Assembly (NCBI GenBank): GCA_030627335.1
Contig: DAOUSH010000041.1
Span: 1 to 5,277, forward strand
Direction: 5' to 3'
Length of the DNA stretch: 5,277 nt
From: Dehalococcoidia bacterium
Lineage (GTDB): Bacteria > Chloroflexota > Dehalococcoidia > Dehalococcoidales > W693
The notes under the pieces are model-generated. The model made no database searches and had not been told where the DNA came from. It worked only from the letters and a program-made list of their open reading frames with translations. The translations under genes and the position numbers were made by a program. Shown here piece after piece: positions 1 through 4,741 of this stretch (its first letter is position 1; every line of letters begins with the position of its first letter).

Positions 1-60
1 AAGAAAAGAGCCGGAAGAGGAAATCTAATCTTCCAGGGTAAGGTGCTCTACAATGTCTGA
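1..60 (+). other. Possible 3' end of an unidentified upstream gene
   Basis: These bases precede acyP and probably include the tail of an upstream plus-strand gene, but too little is present to identify it. All three frames are open from the window edge. They stop at 26-28 (ending EPEEEI), 39-41 (ending KSNLPG) and 58-60 (ending GKVLYNV). The last would overlap the acyP start by eight bases, as is common in operons. Nothing chooses between the frames. The acyP ribosome binding site AAGGTG (40-45) lies inside this stretch. No promoter is evident, which fits acyP being co-transcribed with the upstream gene. Confidence 0.25.
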
Positions 61-337
61 CCTGGCTTCGGTCAAGGTAGTGGTTTATGGCTCGGTGCAG
101 GGTGTCTTTTTCCGCGACTTTACCTCCAGACGGGCTGAAGAGCTGGGCTTGACCGGCTATGTGTATAACCTCCCCGGCGGTAGCTCGGTGGGGGTCCTGG
201 CTGAGGGGGAGAGGGCAAGACTGGAAAAGCTAATCGGCTACCTCAAGACGGGCCCGCCCCGCGCCGTAGTGGAAAGAGTAGAGGTCAACTGGTCACCGCC
301 TAGCGGTAGCTACTCTCGTTTCGTTATAAGGTACTAG
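53..337 (+). CDS. acyP: Acylphosphatase
   Basis: This is a small cytosolic enzyme of 94 residues, the usual length for the family. It hydrolyses the carboxyl-phosphate bond of acyl phosphates such as acetyl phosphate or 1,3-bisphosphoglycerate; its in vivo role in bacteria is often unclear. The signature GSVQGVFFR spans residues 13-21 and ends in the catalytic, phosphate-binding Arg21. The second active-site residue is Asn39 in GYVYNLPGG. The later AEGE...LEKLIGYLKTGPPRAVVERVEV stretch matches the family's second alpha-beta unit. The fold is therefore complete and no key residue is missing. The ATG at 53 is chosen because AAGGTG lies seven bases upstream and the first beta strand (VKVVVYG) begins at residue 7. 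The gene converges on the DUF362 gene, with 40 bases between the stop codons. The identification is secure; the physiological substrate is not known from sequence. Confidence 0.95.
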   Translation: MSDLASVKVVVYGSVQGVFFRDFTSRRAEELGLTGYVYNLPGGSSVGVLAEGERARLEKLIGYLKTGPPRAVVERVEVNWSPPSGSYSRFVIRY

Positions 338-341
338 TTCC

Positions 342-374
342 GCCCGGCAATACTGCGGTCTTAAAATACCGGGC
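342..374. terminator. Weak inverted repeat between convergent genes, possible bidirectional terminator
   Basis: GCCCGG at 342-347 pairs with CCGGGC at 369-374 across a 21-base loop, and sits between the convergent stops of acyP and the DUF362 gene. The position suits a shared terminator. However, the stem is only six base pairs, the loop is long and no real T-run follows on either strand, so this is a weak candidate for an intrinsic terminator. Confidence 0.3.
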
Positions 375-377
375 TTC

Positions 378-1109
378 CTATATTTCAAATCCCTCCCTGG
401 CTTCTTCAATCAAACCGAGGTAGTCCGCCCTGATACCCAGTGCCTGCGACGCCTCCAGGTCAACCTGGTAGGGCTCGCCAACGAATATCTTACCGCACTC
501 CTCAACCTCACCCTTGGTGGGTTCCCCCTGGCTTATGAACTTCTGCTGGGCTTCTATAATCCCCAGGTCGAATGGCAGAGTAAAATAGAGGTCTGTCAGC
601 ACCTTCTCTATGCCCAGGTCAAACAAATCCTCCCAGCCGCCCCGCGAGCCGTCGCCGTACTTACCGCTCGGCAGCAGGCTAAACAGGTTCATTATACTCA
701 GGTTCCCCACCCCCCGGACAACCTTCAGGGGAGCCACAGATATCAGATAATCGCTTGACAGGACGACATTGGGCACCCAGAAGGTAGGCACCACCAGCGA
801 CTTTGACAGGGGATTATCCACCTCAACCCAGATACAATCCTTTACATCCAGCGTCAATACCCTGGGGAAATCGTAGCCCAGAGCCTGGTACATCGGGTAT
901 ATCGGTCCTCCTCCAGGGGTGCCGTCGAGCAGCAGTATATCGGCGTCACTAATCTGCCTGATGCCCTTTATTATCAGCGACAGTATCTCCCGGCTGGTGG
1001 TTACCGGATACGATACCGGGTAACCGGCGCTGGGTTTTATCAGGACACGCCGCGCCCGGGATACAATCGGCGGCGCCTTAAAAACAAATTCCGAAGCTTC
1101 AAATATCAA
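378..1109 (-). CDS. DUF362 domain protein
   Basis: A 243-residue protein of the DUF362 family, whose function is not established. Family features in order: RVLIKPSAGYP (residues 21-31), where many members have IKPN; a PVTT turn at 35-38; ADILLLDG near 55-62; DYLISVAPLKVVRG in the middle; the NLFSLLPSGKYG segment; and the C-terminal IFVGEPYQVDLEASQALGIRADYLGLIEEA block, which corresponds to the family's G-x-DPVAVDA...G region. It has only two cysteines, so it lacks the ferredoxin-like Fe-S domain that some relatives carry. There is no signal peptide or membrane segment, so it is probably cytosolic. The start is TTG at 1109, supported by GAGGAG six bases upstream on the minus strand; no better start is seen. 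It is convergent with acyP and stands alone. Assignment to the family is confident; no reaction can be assigned. Confidence 0.85.
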   Translation of the reverse strand: MIFEASEFVFKAPPIVSRARRVLIKPSAGYPVSYPVTTSREILSLIIKGIRQISDADILLLDGTPGGGPIYPMYQALGYDFPRVLTLDVKDCIWVEVDNPLSKSLVVPTFWVPNVVLSSDYLISVAPLKVVRGVGNLSIMNLFSLLPSGKYGDGSRGGWEDLFDLGIEKVLTDLYFTLPFDLGIIEAQQKFISQGEPTKGEVEECGKIFVGEPYQVDLEASQALGIRADYLGLIEEAREGFEI

Positions 1110-1355
1110 AACTTACTCCTCAATCCAAACCTTTAATAAACCAGGACATAAAACTGTTCTATCATATCTCTAATCGGTGGATAGCAACGTTAAAGCCAGC
1201 CGAAGCCCTGTTCTATAAAGGGATAAACTCTTCCCTGAACCGGTAGCAAGATTATAAAAGAGGGTATCAATCATATACGGACACCAATAACGCCACTATC
1301 TAAAAGCTAGGGCTAGATACTTTCTGTTATATTAGTATTTTACCACCTGTGGTTG

Positions 1356-1430
1356 CTAACGCCTTTCTAACACCCTATGTGCAATCCCTGCCGCCTGCAA
1401 GGAAAATAAGGTTATATTCAAGGTATACAT
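1356..1430 (-). CDS. Doubtful 24-residue small ORF
   Basis: On the minus strand an ATG at 1430 opens 24 codons, MYTLNITLFS followed by LQAAGIAHRVLERR, ending in TAG. The product would have a short hydrophobic front and a basic amphipathic end. It lies downstream of the promoter-like pair at 1446-1473, but that would leave a leader of only about nine bases with no clear Shine-Dalgarno. Its direction is towards the DUF362 gene, about 250 bases away. Short ORFs of this size arise by chance, and I recognise no family. It could be a small protein, a leader peptide or nothing at all. Confidence 0.13.
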   Translation of the reverse strand: MYTLNITLFSLQAAGIAHRVLERR

Positions 1431-1445
1431 TATATCTCTATCACC

Positions 1446-1473
1446 CTTATATCTATTTTACCATTAAAGTCAA
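1446..1473 (-). promoter_or_regulatory. Candidate sigma70-type promoter, minus strand
   Basis: Read on the minus strand, TTGACT (1473-1468) and TATAAG (1451-1446) are 16 bases apart, close to the sigma70 consensus. Transcription would begin near 1439 and run towards the DUF362 gene, giving a leader of over 300 bases. A perfect TATAAT also occurs nearby on the same strand (1434-1429) but lacks a matching -35 box. In AT-rich spacer such matches can be accidental. Confidence 0.28.
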
Positions 1474-1534
1474 GACCTGTTAACCGGGCCATCGCCGTAA
1501 TATCTTGTATGACGCCAGCCAATACAGTACTCCT

Positions 1535-1563
1535 TTGTTGCCCCGATAGGTGCGTGCTATAAT
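1535..1563 (+). promoter_or_regulatory. thiL operon promoter with extended -10
   Basis: TATAAT at 1558-1563 is a perfect -10 box, preceded by TGC, which makes an extended -10. TTGTTG at 1535-1540 lies exactly 17 bases upstream and matches the first half of the -35 consensus. Transcription should begin about 1570-1571, directly at or one base before the ATG at 1571. That implies a leaderless mRNA if that ATG is used. The core CGTGCTATA is repeated before the endonuclease IV-like gene. Confidence 0.7.
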
Positions 1564-1570
1564 CTTGGCT

Positions 1571-2584
1571 ATGAAGGTCTCAGAGATGGGAGAGTTCCGG
1601 CTGGTCGAGCTCCTGGCCAGAATAGCTGAAGAAGGTCAGGGCAAACAGTCTGCCCATCGGCAACGGCTCGTTATCGGTATCGGCGATGATGCCGCCGCCT
1701 GGCGCAGTGATGCCTTGATAACTCTGGCTACCGTTGACTGCCTCGTTCAGGACGTCCACTTCACCCTGGATATGACCACCTGGAATGAGCTGGGCTGGAA
1801 GGCGCTGGCGATTAGCCTGAGCGACATTGCCGCTATGGGCGGCGTACCCCAATACGTAATAGTCTCGCTGGGTCTACCCGGCGATACCGAAGCAGACGAT
1901 GTTGCCGACCTCTACCGTGGGATAATCAAACTGGGCAATAGGTTTGGTGTTGTCATCATCGGCGGCAACGTAAGCGATGCTACTATAGCTTTTATCAGCA
2001 CCACCGTTCTCGGCAGTGCCACAGGACAGGATAATATCCTCACCCGCTCCGCCGCCAGAGCCGGCGACCGGATAGCCGTTACCGGCAACCTGGGAGCGGC
2101 CGCCGCCGGTATGAAGATGCTCAAGCAGAAGATGCCGCTTGGCCCTGAAGACAGTGCTTCTCTCAGGCAGGCTTTCCTCCGCCCCTGTCCCCGCATAGCC
2201 GAGGGGCAATTTCTGGCGGAGCAAGGAGTAAATGCGGCTATAGATATCAGCGACGGGCTGATTGCCGACTTGAGTCACCTTTGCCGGGCAAGCCGGGCCG
2301 GCGCCCGGATAGATATTGACCGCATACCCATTCACCCTGCCGCTAAAAACGGCTTCGGCGACAGGTCTCTGGAAATGGCACTGTCGGGCGGGGAGGACTA
2401 CGAGCTACTGTTTACCGCCAGCACCGGGGTTATTGACAGGGTTAAAACCAGAGCCTCCTTTCCGGTAACGGTTATCGGCGAGGTCGTCGCCGATAAAACG
2501 GGCATGGTAACCCTGGTGGACAGGGAAGGCAGGCCATATAAGCCCGCCGGGACAGGGTGGCAGCACTTTGCCATGGGAAGCTAA
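1571..2584 (+). CDS. thiL: Thiamine-monophosphate kinase
   Basis: ThiL uses ATP to phosphorylate thiamine monophosphate to thiamine pyrophosphate, the last step of cofactor synthesis, in the cytosol. The protein is 337 residues from this start, a normal length. Family motifs: MGEFRLVELL at the N-terminus; GIGDDAA (36-42), a metal and nucleotide site; the long KALAISLSDIAAMGG helix; GGNVSDA, where many members have GGD; DISDGL from residue 225; and SGGEDYELLF (272-281), followed by VIGEVV. Start choice: an in-frame GTG at 1550 would add seven residues but lies upstream of the TATAAT, so the predicted transcript excludes it. The ATG at 1571 gives MKVSEMGEF, matching family starts of the MKL-x-E-x-GEF kind. 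The ATG at 1586 is a rival with GAAGGT seven bases upstream. It is the first gene of a thiL-tsaE-tsaB run; tsaE begins four bases after the stop. Confidence 0.95.
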   Translation: MKVSEMGEFRLVELLARIAEEGQGKQSAHRQRLVIGIGDDAAAWRSDALITLATVDCLVQDVHFTLDMTTWNELGWKALAISLSDIAAMGGVPQYVIVSLGLPGDTEADDVADLYRGIIKLGNRFGVVIIGGNVSDATIAFISTTVLGSATGQDNILTRSAARAGDRIAVTGNLGAAAAGMKMLKQKMPLGPEDSASLRQAFLRPCPRIAEGQFLAEQGVNAAIDISDGLIADLSHLCRASRAGARIDIDRIPIHPAAKNGFGDRSLEMALSGGEDYELLFTASTGVIDRVKTRASFPVTVIGEVVADKTGMVTLVDREGRPYKPAGTGWQHFAMGS

Positions 2585-2588
2585 ACCA

Positions 2589-3058
2589 ATGCCGTTATTA
2601 GAGCTAATCAGCCACAGCCCCGATGACACCCTCAAACTCGGAACCCGCATCGGCGAGCTAGCCTCCGGCGGTGATACCTTCCTGCTAGTGGGCAATCTGG
2701 GCGCGGGTAAAACCTGCCTTACTCAGGGCATCGCCCGGGGGCTGGGCATCGCGGAGCATACGCCCAGCCCGTCCTTCGTCCTGGTTGCCCGTTTTATGGC
2801 CGTCTGCCCCTATACCACATCGACTTGTACCGTCTTGATAACATAAACGAGATAGCCGACCTCGGGCTGGACGATTACCTATACGGCGACGGCGTGTGTG
2901 TAGTAGAATGGGCGGAAAAGGGCTTGAGCCTGCTGCCCCGGGAGCACCTGATGATTGAAATAGGCTACCTCGGAGACACCGATCGCCGCCTTCTTTTCCA
3001 GCCCGGCAGCCAGCGCTACCGGGAAATGCTATCCAGACTGAGGTCTATCAGGGAGTAG
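2589..3058 (+). CDS. tsaE: tRNA t6A synthesis ATPase TsaE, interrupted by a single-base frameshift
   Basis: TsaE is the ATPase that works with TsaB and TsaD to place threonylcarbamoyl on A37 of tRNAs reading ANN codons. As written, the reading frame breaks. The first part (2589-2795, 69 residues) contains the Walker A motif GNLGAGKT (35-42) and SPSFVLVARF. The rest continues in the -1 frame from 2795: YGRLPLYHIDLYRL, then GVCVVEWAEK with the conserved acidic Glu107, to the stop at 3056-3058. Joined, they give a complete 156-residue TsaE with every expected motif. The fault is a four-T run (2792-2795) where five are needed. Unrepaired, frame 0 runs on to 2846 with unrelated residues. The ATG at 2589 has GGGAAG eight bases upstream; an in-frame TTG at 2568 overlaps thiL and is not preferred. 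tsaE is usually essential, so an assembly error is likeliest. True inactivation or -1 slippage on TTTT are alternatives. Confidence 0.9.
2792..2795 (+). other. Frameshift site in tsaE (TTTT run)
   Basis: The run CG-TTTT-ATGG reads CGT TTT ATG in the incoming frame, but the family sequence requires CGT TTT TAT GGC, that is five Ts. A tRNA-Phe on TTT at 2793-2795 could also re-pair with TTT at 2792-2794 and continue at TAT, giving the same protein. I see no Shine-Dalgarno at the stimulatory distance upstream and no clear downstream pseudoknot. Confidence 0.85.
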
Positions 3059-3061
3059 CTT

Positions 3062-3772
3062 ATGCAACTGGCAATTGATTCTTCAACGGATACCGCCAGC
3101 CTGGCTATAACCCGGGGTAACGAGGTGCTGGCTGAATTGACCTGGCGCTGCGGGCGGAACCACTCCGTGGAGCTAATGCCCCGCCTGAGCCGACTGCTTG
3201 AGCAGGCTAATATAGACCTTAAGTCTATAAGTGGCATTATCGTCGCCCGGGGGCCGGGCAGTTTCAACGGACTGCGCGTCGGCATCAGCACCGCCAAAGG
3301 GCTAGCCTTCAGCCTGGGGGTACCGCTGGTTGGCATCAACACCCTGGAAGCAATCGCCTACAGCCATGCCGAGGCCGGCCTGCCCGTCTGCCCGATACTT
3401 AACGCCGGCCGGGGCGAGATTGCCACCGCTATATACCAACAGGAAGGCGGCAGGTGGCAGCAGATTACCGCCGAGCACATTTCTACAATTGACGCCCTGT
3501 GCGCAAAGATAACCGCTAGAACCATATTTTGCGGCGAACTGACCCCCGATGCCATTGACAAACTAACCGAAAGGCTGGGGCAAAAAGCGATAATACCACC
3601 GCCGGCTTCAAGGCTGCGCCGGGCTGGCTTCCTTGCCGAACTGGGACTGAAGCGATTACAGTCCGGTGACTGCGACCAACCTTCCACTCTACAGCCGATA
3701 TACCTCAGGCGGCCACAGATTACCCAGCCTAAGAATAAAAACCGGGTGGCAAACCAGAAAAACAAGCCTTAA
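3062..3772 (+). CDS. tsaB: tRNA t6A synthesis protein TsaB
   Basis: TsaB (formerly YeaZ) is the non-catalytic ASKHA-fold partner that binds TsaD and TsaE in the bacterial t6A complex. The protein is 236 residues, typical for the family. It begins MQLAIDSSTDTASLAI, the first ASKHA strand pair, followed by GRNHSVELMP (31-40), the hallmark GPGSFNGLRVG (64-74, usually with Thr in place of Asn69), LGVPLVGINTLEAIA, and NAGRGEI near 114-120, where relatives have A-R-x-GE. The C-terminus carries the family's IYLRRP (213-218) and then a lysine- and asparagine-rich tail of 18 residues that looks disordered. The start at 3062 has GGGAG six bases upstream and follows the tsaE stop by three bases, so the two genes are surely co-transcribed and probably translationally coupled. 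rimI and tsaD, common next neighbours, are not here. Confidence 0.95.
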   Translation: MQLAIDSSTDTASLAITRGNEVLAELTWRCGRNHSVELMPRLSRLLEQANIDLKSISGIIVARGPGSFNGLRVGISTAKGLAFSLGVPLVGINTLEAIAYSHAEAGLPVCPILNAGRGEIATAIYQQEGGRWQQITAEHISTIDALCAKITARTIFCGELTPDAIDKLTERLGQKAIIPPPASRLRRAGFLAELGLKRLQSGDCDQPSTLQPIYLRRPQITQPKNKNRVANQKNKP

Positions 3773-3783
3773 AGCGATACTGG

Positions 3784-3812
3784 TTGATAATAAACCCGTA
3801 AAACAGGATAAT
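3784..3812 (+). promoter_or_regulatory. ndk promoter
   Basis: TTGATA (3784-3789) and GATAAT (3807-3812) are separated by exactly 17 bases, each one mismatch from the sigma70 consensus. They lie in the 58-base gap between tsaB and ndk. Transcription would start near 3819, just before the ndk Shine-Dalgarno AAGGAT (3821-3826), leaving a very short leader. ndk can therefore be expressed apart from the thiL operon, although no terminator is seen after tsaB, so read-through is also likely. Confidence 0.6.
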
Positions 3813-3830
3813 ACCCGGGAAAGGATAAAT

Positions 3831-4256
3831 ATGGAAATGTCACTGGTTCTCATCAAGCCTGATGCTATGGAGCGAGGGCTGGCTGGCACCATCATCTGCC
3901 GCCTGGAAGGGTTGGGGCTCAAGCTGGTAGCCCTCAAGATGCTCCATATGGACAAGGCGCTGGCTGAAAGGCACTACGCCCCCCACCGGGAGAAGCCTTT
4001 TTTCCCCAGCCTGTTGGCTTACATCAGCTCGGCCCCGATTGCCGCCGCCGTCTTCGAGGGCGAAGGAGCGGTAGAGCTAATTAGAAAGGCTATGGGTGCT
4101 ACCGACCCGGCCCGAGCTGAGGCGGGCACCATCAGGGCTGACTTCGGTCTGGATATAGAGCACAACGCCGTTCACGGCTCCGATTCGCCGGCTACCGCCG
4201 AAGAGGAAATCCGGCTGTTCTTTTCCGAGGACGAAATCTATAACTATCACCGTTAA
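3831..4256 (+). CDS. ndk: Nucleoside diphosphate kinase
   Basis: Ndk moves the gamma phosphate from ATP to other nucleoside diphosphates through a phosphohistidine, balancing (d)NTP pools in the cytosol. The 141-residue protein is normal length for a bacterial Ndk. It starts with the classic LVLIKPDAMERGL (Lys9 in the nucleotide site), then has HYAPHREKPFFPSLLAYI (48-65), the RKAMGATDP segment (Arg85, Thr91), GTIRADFG (99-106, Arg102), and the active-site NAVHGSDS with catalytic His115. All expected catalytic and binding residues are present. The start at 3831 is supported by AAGGAT four bases upstream and by alignment. The ATG at 3837 is a weaker alternative, and the open frame further upstream overlaps tsaB and is spurious. 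It follows tsaB on the same strand with what looks like its own promoter, and it converges on rsfS with nine bases between the stops. Confidence 0.97.
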   Translation: MEMSLVLIKPDAMERGLAGTIICRLEGLGLKLVALKMLHMDKALAERHYAPHREKPFFPSLLAYISSAPIAAAVFEGEGAVELIRKAMGATDPARAEAGTIRADFGLDIEHNAVHGSDSPATAEEEIRLFFSEDEIYNYHR

Positions 4257-4265
4257 GCCGACAAC

Positions 4266-4610
4266 TCACTGAATCCGCACCACGGGGTTAGCCTGTTCCC
4301 ACAGCCTGTCCATCTGGTAGTATTGCCTCTCAGCCAGAGAAAAGATATGGACTATGATCTCGCCGTAATCGATGAGCAACCACCCCGAATCCACCTCCCC
4401 CTCATGGTGATGGGGTAAGATGCCTTCCCTTTTCAGTGATTTGGCAATCTCATCATAAACGGCGTGCATCTGCCGGCTGGTATCACAGCTACAGATAACG
4501 AAATAATCGGCAAAACTGCATATGCCACGGGCATCCAGAAGCAGAATATCTATCGCCTGCTTATCGCTGGCTATCTCAACTACCTTATGAGCTATATCTA
4601 TCTCTTCCAG
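4266..4610 (-). CDS. rsfS: Ribosomal silencing factor RsfS, apparent CTG start
   Basis: RsfS (RsfA, DUF143) binds ribosomal protein uL14 on the large subunit and blocks subunit joining when nutrients are short. From the CTG at 4610 the protein is 114 residues, a standard length. It shows EEIDIAHKVVEIASDKQAIDILLLDARG (helix and first strand), FADYFVIC (33-40), TSRQMHAVYDEI, WLLIDYGEIIVHIF (77-90) and ERQYYQMDRLW (94-104), all typical. The first ATG in frame is at 4469 (residue 48). Starting there would remove the ADYFVIC strand and give a 67-residue fragment, which is not credible. Between the upstream in-frame stop (4637-4635) and 4469 there is no ATG, GTG or TTG, but CTG at 4610 sits eight bases after a perfect GGAGG. 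A non-standard start is therefore likely, though a base error in the assembly is possible. The gene stands alone, convergent with ndk and divergent from the endonuclease gene. Confidence 0.9.
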   Translation of the reverse strand: MEEIDIAHKVVEIASDKQAIDILLLDARGICSFADYFVICSCDTSRQMHAVYDEIAKSLKREGILPHHHEGEVDSGWLLIDYGEIIVHIFSLAERQYYQMDRLWEQANPVVRIQ

Positions 4611-4618
4611 AAGTAAAG

Positions 4619-4623
4619 CCTCC
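4619..4623 (-). promoter_or_regulatory. Ribosome binding site that sets the rsfS CTG start
   Basis: On the minus strand GGAGG lies at 4623-4619, eight bases before CTG (4610-4608). It is the strongest Shine-Dalgarno in the window and falls about 13 bases inside the predicted transcript. It supports translation beginning near 4610, although no standard start codon is in frame there. Confidence 0.7.
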
Positions 4624-4642
4624 GAAAATATACTCTAAAGAT

Positions 4643-4651
4643 ATTATACCA
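4643..4651 (-). promoter_or_regulatory. rsfS promoter, extended -10
   Basis: Read on the minus strand, TGGTATAAT (4651-4643) is a perfect extended -10 element. No good -35 box is seen about 17 bases further up, which an extended -10 can tolerate. Transcription would start near 4636, giving a leader of about 26 bases to the CTG start and holding GGAGG. This start point also rules out a translation start upstream of the in-frame TAG at 4637-4635. Confidence 0.6.
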
Positions 4652-4704
4652 CAATCACGCCCGCGAGAAGCCCGAATCTGACTGGAGATACCGTCTATAT
4701 AATC

Positions 4705-4733
4705 TCAACCAATCCCGCCGAACGTGCTATACT
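4705..4733 (+). promoter_or_regulatory. Promoter of the endonuclease IV-like gene, extended -10
   Basis: TATACT (4728-4733) is preceded by TGC, an extended -10, and TCAACC at 4705-4710 is a poor -35 at 17 bases. Transcription should begin about 4740, only one or two bases before the ATG at 4742, so the mRNA would be leaderless or nearly so. The core CGTGCTATA (4723-4731) is identical to that at the thiL promoter (1553-1561). Confidence 0.6.
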
Positions 4734-4741
4734 TAAGCGAA

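Larger units (their letters stand above)
1110..1570. other. AT-rich intergenic spacer between the DUF362 gene and thiL
   Basis: This gap of about 460 bases between divergent genes is clearly richer in A and T than the flanking genes. It holds the thiL promoter at its right end and the DUF362 Shine-Dalgarno at its left end. A poor minus-strand promoter candidate near the DUF362 gene is TTGCTA (1182-1187), 15 bases, TATGAT (1161-1166). There are small inverted repeats: TATCT/AGATA with an inner AGC/GCT at 1297-1319, ACCAC/GTGGT at 1342-1353, and AGGGA/TCCCT at 1219-1236. There is also a direct repeat TTATATCT at 1430 and 1447. None is strong enough to call a terminator, operator or riboswitch. 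I see no tRNA, recognisable riboswitch or convincing gene remnant. Confidence 0.6.

Noticed and set aside
1219..1319. Small hairpins in the spacer as terminators or riboswitch parts
   Set aside because: Stems of three to five pairs without T-runs or a recognisable aptamer are expected by chance in AT-rich DNA.
1550..1570. GTG start at 1550 adding seven residues to ThiL
   Set aside because: It lies upstream of the TATAAT at 1558-1563, so the predicted transcript lacks it. It has no good ribosome binding site, and the added residues are not family-like.
1580..2695. Several minus-strand open frames of 90 to 153 codons across thiL and tsaE
   Set aside because: They lie opposite clear genes, have no recognisable motifs and reflect GC-rich codon positions.
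2825..3058. Separate 77-residue gene starting at TTG 2825
   Set aside because: It is the C-terminal part of TsaE. There is no Shine-Dalgarno at 2825, and the frame continues upstream with family sequence.
3666..3830. N-terminal extension of ndk overlapping tsaB
   Set aside because: The added residues resemble no Ndk. The ATG at 3831 has its own Shine-Dalgarno and promoter and matches the family start.
3016..3955. Open frames on both strands over tsaB and the start of ndk
   Set aside because: They are shadows of tsaB and ndk with low-complexity Ser/Arg/Pro-rich translations.
4266..4469. 67-residue protein starting at ATG 4469 as the whole minus-strand gene
   Set aside because: It lacks the RsfS core (DKQAIDILLLD and ADYFVIC), which is present in frame just upstream.
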